From: Streptosporangiaceae bacterium
Lineage (GTDB): Bacteria > Actinomycetota > Actinomycetes > Streptosporangiales > Streptosporangiaceae
DNA length: 8,172 bases
Assembly: GCA_030040475.1 (NCBI GenBank)
Contig: JASHTQ010000768.1
Coordinates: 1-8,172, forward strand
Reading direction: 5' to 3'
Of the stretch, positions 1-5,862 are shown in pieces. A program made the translations under genes and the position numbers. Below the pieces are notes generated by a model. The model had not been told where the DNA came from and did not search any database. It was given only the letters and a program-made list of their open reading frames with translations. The stretch's first letter is position 1. Every line of letters starts with the position of its first letter.

Positions 1-40
1 GCCGGTGACGCCGCCGCCGGTGACGCCGCCGCCGGTGGCG
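1..40. repeat. 15-bp tandem repeat encoding VTPPP units
   Basis: The 15-mer gccggtgacgccgcc occurs twice exactly (1-15 and 16-30), and a third diverged copy follows. It encodes Val-Thr-Pro-Pro-Pro units in the proline-rich part of the partial membrane protein. The array may continue to the left of the window. Confidence 0.8.
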
Positions 41-955
41 GCGCTGGCGCCGCCGCTGCCGGACAACGGCAGCCCGCGGCCGACCGCGGACTACCGCGCG
101 CACGACGATACGGCCGCGTTGCCGTCATCCGGCTCGTGGGATCCCGATGGGCCTAACCTGGTCAGGCCGAGGCGGGAACCGGTCTCGCCCAGGGATCCTG
201 ACTCGTTCTCCGCCTTCTTCACGACCGTCGACTCCTTCCGGGGCGCGCTGCCCGCCGCCGGCGTCGCGCGCTCAGGCGGCCGGACGCCGGGCCGGCAGAT
301 CCGGGTCGTTATCGGCGCCGCGGTGGCGGTGGTCATGCTCGGCGCCGCGGGCGGCGCGTTCGCCCTGGCGGGCGGCCATGGCCAGGCCCGGGCGGCAGAT
401 CAGCTCACGGGCCGGGCAAGCGCCGGCGCGTCGTCATCGGCGGCGGGCAAGAAGACGGCCGCGTCGGCTGTTCCGTCGGCGGCGTCAGCTGCTCCGACGG
501 CTGCTCCGACGGCCGCCCGGCCGACCGCGGGACGTGCCGCGGGCCGCGGCGCGGCCACGGATCTCGCCGTGGCGGCCGACGTGGCGGGAAACCCGGCCGC
601 ACCGCAGGTCACCGCGCTCGTTCAGGACTACTTCACGGCCATCAATACCCACGACTATGCCGCCTACGTCAGGCTGCTCGACCGGCAGCGGCGACGGCAC
701 GAAACCGCATCGTCCTTCCGCTCGGGCTACGCGTCCACGACCGACTCCGATGAGACGCTCACCGGCATATCGGCCATCGGCTCGGGGAACGTGGCCGCGT
801 CGGTCACGTTCACCAGCCATCAGAAGCCGGCCGACAGCCTGGAACACAGTTCCTGCACCCGGTGGGCGATTACCCTCTACCTCGTGCGGCACGGCACCGG
901 GTACCTGATCGAGGCGCCGCCGTCCGGCTACCGGGCGTCCTACCAGGCCTGTTAG
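2..955 (+). CDS. Membrane-anchored protein with NTF2/SnoaL-like outer domain (5' partial)
   Basis: The reading frame is open to the left edge, so the true start probably lies outside; a GTG at 5-7 is in frame but sits inside a proline-rich repeat. Visible from residue 1 (GTG at 5): Pro-rich, low-complexity segment to about residue 60; an Arg-flanked hydrophobic segment at about 101-122 (core VVIGAAVAVVMLGAAGGAFA); an Ala/Ser/Thr/Pro linker at about 137-197; and a folded-looking region at about 198-316. That last region begins PQVTALVQDYFTAINTHDY, which resembles the first helix of NTF2/SnoaL-like domains. Cys284 and the C-terminal Cys316 could form a disulfide outside the cell. Known from family: this layout is common at the C-terminal ends of actinobacterial Ser/Thr kinases and in stand-alone membrane proteins. 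A kinase upstream is possible but not visible. The membrane topology is inferred and the NTF2 assignment is moderate. Confidence 0.7.
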   Translation, partial: PVTPPPVTPPPVAALAPPLPDNGSPRPTADYRAHDDTAALPSSGSWDPDGPNLVRPRREPVSPRDPDSFSAFFTTVDSFRGALPAAGVARSGGRTPGRQIRVVIGAAVAVVMLGAAGGAFALAGGHGQARAADQLTGRASAGASSSAAGKKTAASAVPSAASAAPTAAPTAARPTAGRAAGRGAATDLAVAADVAGNPAAPQVTALVQDYFTAINTHDYAAYVRLLDRQRRRHETASSFRSGYASTTDSDETLTGISAIGSGNVAASVTFTSHQKPADSLEHSSCTRWAITLYLVRHGTGYLIEAPPSGYRASYQAC

Positions 956-1031
956 GTCCGGTGGGCCTGATAGGCCTGGCGGGCCTGCGTCGCGGCCTGC
1001 GTTGCGGCCGGCGGCGGATCGGTGCTTGCCG

Positions 1032-1700
1032 CTACCTGAGCGCGCCGACCAGGAGGGTGTGGATCTTCGCGGCGTCGGCCTGCATGCCCATCTCGTCGTC
1101 GAACGGGCCGTACGGGCTGCCGTAGACGGGCATCCCCGGCTCCTGGCGCCAGCTCTCGGCTAGCGGGCCCGCGTCGGCCGCGTCGTAGCCGATCGAGTCG
1201 AGGAACCTGCTGACCGCCGCCTTCGCCTGCGCGTCGTCGCCGGCGATGGGCAGGGCGGTGCGATCCGGGTCGCCGGACGGGCGGGCCAGGTTCCGCAGGT
1301 GCCTGAAGAAGATGTTGTTGAACACCTTCACCACGCGAGCATCCGGGAGGTAGCGCTGGAGCAGGCCGCTGCTGGTGAGAGCGCCGGTATCGAGCTCGTT
1401 GATGTGCCCGTCGCGCTGCGGATAGTAGTTGCCCGTGTCCAGGACCGGCTTTCCTGCCAGCGGCTTGACCGGGATCTCGCCGAACGCCTTCACCGGGATG
1501 CTGACCACCACGAGGCCGCCCGCCTCGGCGGCCTGTTCCGCGGTGGCCGCGGTGGCGAGCGGGCCGAGTTCGGCGGCGAGTTCGGCCAGCGTCTCGGGAC
1601 CGCGGGAGTTGCTCAGCACGACCTTGTGCCCGGCGGCCACGCTGAGCCTGGCGACGGTGCCGCCTATCATGCCGCTGCCGATGATGCCCACAGTTGTCAT
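1032..1700 (-). CDS. NADP/F420-type Rossmann oxidoreductase (NADPH-dependent F420 reductase-like)
   Basis: A 222-residue protein begins MTTVGIIGSGMIGG. The Gly8-x-Gly10-x-x-Gly13 fingerprint and the SNSRGP motif at 30-35 are the dinucleotide- and NADP-phosphate-binding signatures of the 'NADP oxidoreductase, coenzyme F420-dependent' family (PF03807 type). Members move hydride between NADPH and F420 or reduce small ketones/imines. A later VVKVFNN segment is also typical. The protein should be soluble and cytoplasmic. The real substrate cannot be read from sequence, and F420 itself is not proven. The ATG at 1700 was chosen because the Rossmann strand starts immediately after it; the frame stays open to 1850, but that extension is Arg/Pro-rich translation of the intergenic repeats. 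A G-rich stretch (ggcgggg) sits 2 nt before the ATG, a weak ribosome site. It converges on the partial membrane gene (stops 76 bp apart) and diverges from the kinase. Confidence 0.85.
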   Translation of the reverse strand: MTTVGIIGSGMIGGTVARLSVAAGHKVVLSNSRGPETLAELAAELGPLATAATAEQAAEAGGLVVVSIPVKAFGEIPVKPLAGKPVLDTGNYYPQRDGHINELDTGALTSSGLLQRYLPDARVVKVFNNIFFRHLRNLARPSGDPDRTALPIAGDDAQAKAAVSRFLDSIGYDAADAGPLAESWRQEPGMPVYGSPYGPFDDEMGMQADAAKIHTLLVGALR

Positions 1701-1726
1701 GACCCCGCCAACCCCCGGCCGGGCGA

Positions 1727-1820
1727 GATCATTCCGGCGGGCCGGATCGGATCGGCCGGATCGGATCGGCCGGATCGGCCGTTTGGGCGGATCGGATCGG
1801 CGGGCCGGCCGTTTGGGCGG
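1727..1820. repeat. GATC-rich tandem repeat block in divergent intergenic region
   Basis: The block lies between the reductase (start 1700) and the kinase (start 1891). The 14-mer gccggatcggatcg is repeated exactly at 1741-1754 and 1755-1768, with a 9-base partial copy at 1769-1777. A second 14-mer, ggccgtttgggcgg, occurs at 1777-1790 and again at 1807-1820 (30 bp period). Eight GATC tetramers fall between 1727 and 1798. It occupies the place where the promoters of both divergent genes should lie; no clear -35/-10 pair can be named there. Confidence 0.85.
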
Positions 1821-1880
1821 AACGCGGTGCTTGCCCGGCTCGAATACCATTGGTTGCTCGCGTGATTGTGACTGCCATCC

Positions 1881-1885
1881 AGGGG
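1881..1885 (+). promoter_or_regulatory. Ribosome binding site of the kinase gene
   Basis: AGGGG lies 5 nt before GTG 1891. This is the only plausible ribosome site near the start of the kinase fold, and it decides the start codon against the much longer open frame. Confidence 0.6.
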
Positions 1886-1890
1886 TTGGG

Positions 1891-4020
1891 GTGGGGCAAG
1901 GACTGCAGCCGGGGGATCCCGGGCGGATCGGCCCTTACCGGGTGATCGGGTGCCTGGGCGAGGGCGGCATGGGCCGGGTCTTCCTGTGCCTTTCGCAGGC
2001 CGGAAGGAAGCTGGCGGTCAAGGTCGTCCGCGCGGACCGGGCCGTCGATCCGGTGTTCCGCGAGCGGTTCAGGCGCGAGGTCGAGGCGGCGCGCAAGGTC
2101 GACGGGCTGCACACCGCTGGCGTGGTGGACGCGCAGCTGGACGGCCCGGTGCTGTGGCTGGCCACCGCGTACGGAGGCCGGTCGCTGGACAGCGTGGTCC
2201 GCGAGCACGGGCCGCTGCCCGCCGGCTCGCTGCTGGCGCTTGCCGCGGGGCTGGCCGAGGGCCTGGCCGCGATCCACGCCCGCGGAATCGTGCACCGCGA
2301 CCTCAAGCCGTCCAACGTGCTGCTCGCGGAGGACGGGCCGCGGGTGATCGACTTCGGCATCTCCCGTGCCGCCGGGGACAGCGGGCTGACCGACGTCGGC
2401 CTGGTGATGGGCACCCCCAGGTTCATGTCCCCCGAGCAGGTCTGGGGCAAGGAGGTGGGGCCGCCGAGCGACGTGTTCAGCCTGGGATCCGTGCTCGCCT
2501 TCGCCGGCACCGGCCACCCGCCATTCGGCGAGGATGCGCCGGATAACGTGGCCCACCGCATCAGGCACGAGCCGCCGTGGCTCGGCGGCCTTCCCCCCGA
2601 GGTCAGGGACCTGGCCGGACGCTGCCTGGCCAGGAACCCGGCCAAGCGGCCCACCCCCGATGCCCTGATCGCCGAGTTGGGCGACACGTACCTGGCGGAG
2701 GGCTGGCTGCCGGGGTTGTTCCTCGACGGATCGCCGCAGCCGGCTCCGGCCTCGGCTCCGGCGTCCGCCCCAGGCTGGGCCCCGGCGTCGGCTCCGGCCT
2801 CGGCTCCGGCCTCGGCTCCGGCGTCGGCTTCGCGGGATGCCTCCGTCGATACCGCGCGCATCAGGCGCCGGGGGCTGCCGAAGGGCCTGACGCTGCTCTA
2901 CTCGCGGCCGCTCGTTCGCCCCGAGGCGCTGTGGCAGCAGGTCAGGCGCCTTGGCCAAGGCCGGGTACGCGGCCCGCGGATCGCCTTCGTCGCGGCGGCG
3001 GTGGCCGTGATCGCGCTGCTCACCACCGGGCTGACCGTGCTGGCCGCCGGGCACGGACCCGGGCCCTTCCGCCCCCGGCTCGGCCGGACCCTGTCCTATC
3101 CGGGGAGCCTCGGCCTCACCTCGGTCGCGTTCGGCGCGGACAACGGGCTCCTCGCGGTGGCCGACAGCAACGGGACCGCCGGCGTGTGGACGGCGGCCAC
3201 GGGGACGCTCGCCACGACCGTCCTTGTCCCGGGGCGGGCGGGGGTGGCCGACGTGGCATTCGGCCCGCACGGCCTGCTGGCCACCGCGGCCGGCAACGGG
3301 ACCAGCTATCTGTGGGATGCCGCCACCGGCGGGCGCGTCGGTGCCTTCACCGATCCGGGCAGCCCGGGCGTGACCGGCACCGCGTTCAGCCCGGACGGCA
3401 GCCTGCTGGCCACCGCGGACGACAACGGCAGCGCCTACCTGTGGGCCGCCGACGGCGGGCGGCTCGTCAGGACGTTCACCGAGCCGGGGAGCGGGCGGCT
3501 GACCGGCGTCGCGTTCGGCCCTGGCAGCGGTGCGAACGCGGGCCTGCTCGCCGTCGCGGGCGAGGACGGCAGCGCGTACCTGTGGTGGGCAGGCACCGGA
3601 CGGCTGGCCGGCACCTTCACCGATCCGGGCGGCGGGGTGATCCAGGCCGTCGCGTTCAGCCCGGACGGCAGCCTGCTGGCCACCGCCGATTCGAACGGGA
3701 ACGCCTACCTGTGGAACGTCGCCACCGGGAAGCTCGCCTTCACGCTTCGCGGGCCGGGGCCTGGGTCCGGCGGCGGGGTGGCCGACGTCGCGTTCAGCGC
3801 GCACGGGTACCTGGTGGCCACGGCCGATTCGAACGGGAACACCTACGTGTGGACGGTCGCGACCGGCAAGCTCGCCGGGGTCCTGCACGACCCCGCGCAC
3901 GGCAGCGGCGCCGGCGGCGGGGTGGCTGGCGTCGCGTTCAGCCCGGACGGCAGCCTGCTGGCCACCGCCTACATCAACGGCCACGTCTACCTGTGGCGAA
4001 CCGGCTCGACGGGCTTCTGA
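1891..4020 (+). CDS. Transmembrane Ser/Thr protein kinase with C-terminal seven-repeat WD40-like propeller
   Basis: This 709-residue protein probably phosphorylates Ser/Thr on cytoplasmic targets in response to something bound outside. Kinase domain at about 16-275: Gly-rich loop GEGGMG (23-28), AVK lysine Lys44, likely helix-C Glu63, HRDLKPSN with catalytic Asp137, DFG at 154-156, then GTPRFMSPEQ and DVFSLG. All key residues are present, so it should be active. A Pro/Ala/Ser repeat linker follows (about 282-312), then one membrane helix at about 364-386, then seven repeats of 42-47 residues (about 395-709) ending in YLW or similar, consistent with a closed propeller outside the cell. GTG 1891 was chosen because AGGGG at 1881-1885 lies 5 nt upstream and the kinase fold starts 15 residues later; the open frame extends to 1429 but runs antisense through the reductase gene. 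Kinase-WD40 fusions such as PkwA of Thermomonospora are known. The ligand is unknown. Confidence 0.93.
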   Translation: MGQGLQPGDPGRIGPYRVIGCLGEGGMGRVFLCLSQAGRKLAVKVVRADRAVDPVFRERFRREVEAARKVDGLHTAGVVDAQLDGPVLWLATAYGGRSLDSVVREHGPLPAGSLLALAAGLAEGLAAIHARGIVHRDLKPSNVLLAEDGPRVIDFGISRAAGDSGLTDVGLVMGTPRFMSPEQVWGKEVGPPSDVFSLGSVLAFAGTGHPPFGEDAPDNVAHRIRHEPPWLGGLPPEVRDLAGRCLARNPAKRPTPDALIAELGDTYLAEGWLPGLFLDGSPQPAPASAPASAPGWAPASAPASAPASAPASASRDASVDTARIRRRGLPKGLTLLYSRPLVRPEALWQQVRRLGQGRVRGPRIAFVAAAVAVIALLTTGLTVLAAGHGPGPFRPRLGRTLSYPGSLGLTSVAFGADNGLLAVADSNGTAGVWTAATGTLATTVLVPGRAGVADVAFGPHGLLATAAGNGTSYLWDAATGGRVGAFTDPGSPGVTGTAFSPDGSLLATADDNGSAYLWAADGGRLVRTFTEPGSGRLTGVAFGPGSGANAGLLAVAGEDGSAYLWWAGTGRLAGTFTDPGGGVIQAVAFSPDGSLLATADSNGNAYLWNVATGKLAFTLRGPGPGSGGGVADVAFSAHGYLVATADSNGNTYVWTVATGKLAGVLHDPAHGSGAGGGVAGVAFSPDGSLLATAYINGHVYLWRTGSTGF
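2743..2831 (+). repeat. Degenerate 12-bp tandem repeat coding a Pro-Ala-Ser-Ala linker
   Basis: Repeats of roughly ccggcctcggct encode Ala-Pro-Ala-Ser steps between the kinase domain and the membrane segment. One interruption codes Gly-Trp. This is a flexible low-complexity linker of the kind common in actinobacterial receptor kinases. Confidence 0.8.
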
Positions 4021-4023
4021 CGA

Positions 4024-4077
4024 CATGATCGTGGGTCAAAACTTCCCTCCTGGGGGTAGCAACGACCCACAATCATG
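4024..4077. repeat. 54-bp imperfect inverted repeat between convergent genes
   Basis: Arm catgatcgtgggtc (4024-4037) matches the reverse complement of gacccacaatcatg (4064-4077) with one mismatch in 14, around a 26-nt spacer. In a + strand transcript the mismatch is C:A; in a - strand transcript it becomes a G:U wobble, so the RNA stem is complete only in that direction. The spacer holds a smaller ccc-tcct-ggg hairpin. It lies 3 bp after the kinase stop and upstream of a second hairpin. It could be part of a bidirectional terminator or a dispersed palindromic repeat. Confidence 0.75.
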
Positions 4078-4082
4078 GGTCG

Positions 4083-4109
4083 GGCCTGGCCGGGGGTTCC
4101 GGCCAGGCC
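4083..4109. terminator. Bidirectional GC-rich terminator hairpin
   Basis: A perfect 11-bp stem, ggcctggccgg (4083-4093) and ccggccaggcc (4099-4109), encloses the 5-nt loop gggtt. It lies 62 bp after the kinase stop and 13 bp beyond the end of the convergent efflux gene. There is no T-tract, as is usual for high-GC actinobacteria, so intrinsic termination is inferred from stem strength and position. Confidence 0.75.
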
Positions 4110-4122
4110 GCGTGGTTGGGAA

Positions 4123-5748
4123 TTAGGGGACGGCGGGGTCGCGGGTGGCGGTTGTGGTAGGGGCCAGGATGGCCGGGGCCGGGGCCGGGAGCGGGAGCGA
4201 GTCCTTGGCGGTCAGGAGTTCGGCGGCTAGCTCGTCGACGGCGGCTAGCTCGTCGACGGTGGCCAGCTCGCCGACGGTGGCCAGCTCGCCGACGGACAGG
4301 CTCTCCCGGGCTTGGGCGGCCGCGGCCGAGCGGGGGCGGAGGGTCAGGTAGCTGACCGCGACGCCGGCCGCCAGCAGCGCGATCGTGACGAGCAGGCCGG
4401 TGTGGTAGCCGTCGAGGAAGGCGTGCACCGGGTCCGCGCCGACCCGCAGGGCGGCGGACTGGCGGGTCCGCAGGATCGCGCCGATCACCGTGATGCCGAG
4501 CAGGCCGGCGACCTCACGCGAGGCGTTCAGCAGGGCGGACGCGATGCCGGCCCGGGCGGGCGGGGTGGACTGCATGACCGCGTTGGTCAGCGGCACGTTC
4601 ATCAGGCCGGCGCCGGCCCCGAACAGCATGAACCCGGGCAGCAGGCCGGCGTAGCTCGCCTGCAGGCCGAGGCGGGCGAACAGGACCAGGCCGACGACCA
4701 TCAGCAGCATCCCGAACGCGACCGTGCGGTGCGCCCCGGCCCAGCCCTCGACCCGCGGCGCGATCGAGGCGAACACCGCCACGCACAGGGCCATCGGCAC
4801 GAACGCCAGGCCGGCCTTGGTCGGCGAGAAGCCGAGCGTCTCCTGCAGGTAGAGCGAGGTGAAGAAGTAGATGCCGAGGATGCCGAAGGACCAGATCATC
4901 ATCGTGCCGGTGCCGCCGCTGAACTCGCGGCGCCGGAACATGGCCAGGTCCACCATCGGGTTGGCGGTGCGCGACTCGATGCCGAGGAAGGCCGCGGCCG
5001 CCACCGCGGCCAGCGCGAACGCGCCGAGGATCTGCGGCGCGGTCCAGCCGTCCACGTTGCCCTCGATCAGCGCGTAGGTGAGCGGGAACAGGGCCAGCGC
5101 GGAGGCGAGCAGCCCGGGCAGGTCGAGCCGCCTGATCGCGTCGGAGGCGCGCGACTCGCCCACGTAGCGCGCCGTGATGACGAAGGTGATCACGCCGACC
5201 GGCACGTTGATCAGGAAGATCCAGCCCCAGCGGACGTGCTGGCTGATCAGGCCGCCGATCACCGGACCCGCGGCGAGGGCGAGCGCGCCGACCGCGGCCC
5301 AGATGCCGATGGCCATCGTGCGCTCCCTGATGTTGGTGAACGACGCCACGATGATCGCCAGCGTGGCCGGCATCAGCAGCGCCGCGCCGATCCCCTGGAC
5401 GGCACGCGCGCCGATGAGCACGCCGCCGCTGCCGGCCAGCCCCGCGGCCAGCGAGGACAGCGTGAAGACCGCCATGCCGATCTGGAACAGCCTGCGCCGG
5501 CCGTAGACGTCGGCGAGCCGACCGCCGACGAGCAGCAGGCCGGCCAGCGTGAGCAGGTAGCTGCTGACCACCCATTCCAGGCCGGCGACCGACAGGTGCA
5601 GGCTGCGCTGGATGGTCGGGATCGCGACGTTCGTCACGTTGTTGTCGAGGTAGGTCATGAAGGCGGCCAGGCTCACGGCCGCCAGCGCCCACCATCTCCT
5701 CGAGCCGTCCGGGCTCGTCGTCCCCGTTGACACGGTGCTCGCTGACAC
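4123..5748 (-). CDS. DHA2-family (EmrB/QacA) MFS drug/proton antiporter
   Basis: A predicted 14-helix inner-membrane exporter using the proton gradient to expel drugs or toxic metabolites; the substrate is not predictable. Counting from GTG 5748 (541 aa): motif LDNNVTNVAIPTI in the first helix (34-46), the family's acidic D1 motif; motif A GGRLADVYGRRR (75-86) between helices 2 and 3; motif C-like AAGPVIGG in helix 5 (about 160-167), typical of antiporters. Length fits the family plus an extra hydrophilic tail after about residue 473. That tail carries four six-residue repeats (x-Val-Gly/Asp-Glu-Leu-Ala, 485-508) and a Pro/Ala end. An ATG at 5757 (544 aa) is in frame, but the GGGAAGG sequence abuts it with no spacer, whereas GGGAAGGA lies 8 nt before GTG 5748; I prefer the GTG. 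It is divergent from tetR, which very likely represses it. Confidence 0.93.
   Translation of the reverse strand: MSASTVSTGTTSPDGSRRWWALAAVSLAAFMTYLDNNVTNVAIPTIQRSLHLSVAGLEWVVSSYLLTLAGLLLVGGRLADVYGRRRLFQIGMAVFTLSSLAAGLAGSGGVLIGARAVQGIGAALLMPATLAIIVASFTNIRERTMAIGIWAAVGALALAAGPVIGGLISQHVRWGWIFLINVPVGVITFVITARYVGESRASDAIRRLDLPGLLASALALFPLTYALIEGNVDGWTAPQILGAFALAAVAAAAFLGIESRTANPMVDLAMFRRREFSGGTGTMMIWSFGILGIYFFTSLYLQETLGFSPTKAGLAFVPMALCVAVFASIAPRVEGWAGAHRTVAFGMLLMVVGLVLFARLGLQASYAGLLPGFMLFGAGAGLMNVPLTNAVMQSTPPARAGIASALLNASREVAGLLGITVIGAILRTRQSAALRVGADPVHAFLDGYHTGLLVTIALLAAGVAVSYLTLRPRSAAAAQARESLSVGELATVGELATVDELAAVDELAAELLTAKDSLPLPAPAPAILAPTTTATRDPAVP
4225..4296 (-). repeat. Four 18-bp tandem repeats in the efflux gene tail
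   Basis: Units at 4225-4242, 4243-4260, 4261-4278 and 4279-4296. The first two read ggctagctcgtcgacgg plus c/t, the last two ggccagctcgccgacgg plus t/a. The units thus form two pairs differing at only a few positions, which suggests stepwise duplication. Each keeps the frame and encodes a six-residue x-Val-Gly/Asp-Glu-Leu-Ala unit. Confidence 0.9.
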
Positions 5749-5756
5749 AGCGATCA

Positions 5757-5764
5757 TCCTTCCC
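5757..5764 (-). promoter_or_regulatory. Ribosome binding site deciding the efflux start
   Basis: On the - strand this reads GGGAAGGA. It overlaps the first base of the upstream in-frame ATG (5757) and stands 8 nt before GTG 5748, a normal spacing for the GTG only. Confidence 0.6.
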
Positions 5765-5791
5765 GTGGTAGACCTTCATGTACGCAGTACC

Positions 5792-5831
5792 TGTATATCG
5801 TTCTTATACGTCGTACAAGTACGTTGTACAG
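5792..5831 (-). promoter_or_regulatory. Candidate promoter(s) of the efflux gene
   Basis: Two overlapping - strand sigma-70-like options are visible. One is CTGTAC (5831-5826), a 17-nt spacer, then TATAAG (5808-5803). The other is TTGTAC (5818-5813), a 15-nt spacer, then TATACA (5797-5792). Both sit in the AT-rich island and overlap the palindromic sequences expected to bind the repressor. The first has the better spacing. Confidence 0.45.
5808..5829. promoter_or_regulatory. Candidate TetR operator palindrome
   Basis: CGTAC-aa-GTACG (5812-5823) is a 5-bp-arm palindrome, extendable with two mismatches to acgtcgtacaagtacgttgt (5808-5827). An alternative overlapping pairing is GTACAA (5813-5818) with TTGTAC (5824-5829) around five bases. 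The site overlaps candidate promoters in both directions, which fits a repressor shutting off itself and the pump. The binding protein is inferred from position. Confidence 0.5.
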
Positions 5832-5853
5832 TCTTGCCTTTACGGCGTATAGT
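5824..5853 (+). promoter_or_regulatory. Candidate tetR promoter, giving a leaderless transcript
   Basis: TTGTAC (5824-5829), an 18-nt spacer, then TATAGT (5848-5853). Transcription would begin about 7 nt after the -10, at about 5860, which is the GTG/ATG start region of tetR. No purine-rich ribosome site is present before that start, consistent with leaderless translation. Confidence 0.5.
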
Positions 5854-5862
5854 TGTCAAGTG

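Noticed and set aside
956..1031. Terminator between the partial membrane gene and the reductase
   Set aside because: Only weak 5-bp stems are present (ggcct/aggcc near 964-976 and cggcc/ggccg at 993-1010); the tract is repetitive ggcctg sequence and does not form a convincing hairpin.
1741..1820. CRISPR-like array
   Set aside because: Repeats are only 14 bp, adjoin or overlap one another, and have no regular unique spacers.
1701..1850. N-terminal extension of the reductase by 50 residues
   Set aside because: The extension is translated GATC repeat (Arg/Pro/Ser-rich), and the Rossmann strand begins right after ATG 1700, as is usual for the family.
1429..1890. Upstream extension of the kinase frame to 1429
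   Set aside because: It would overlap the reductase gene on the other strand and has no kinase-like content; AGGGG supports GTG 1891.
3381..3968. Regularly spaced 36-bp repeats that could be mistaken for a CRISPR array
   Set aside because: They lie in frame inside the propeller and encode the same blade core; the intervals are about 240 bp and coding.
1729..4026. 765-residue open frame on the - strand across the kinase gene
   Set aside because: It is Arg/Gly/Pro-rich with no recognisable domain and is antisense to a kinase with complete motifs; long antisense frames are expected at this GC content.
4312..5730. 472-residue + strand open frame antisense to the efflux gene
   Set aside because: Composition is dominated by Arg, Asp, Glu, Gly and Gln, with no domain; it is the shadow of the MFS gene.
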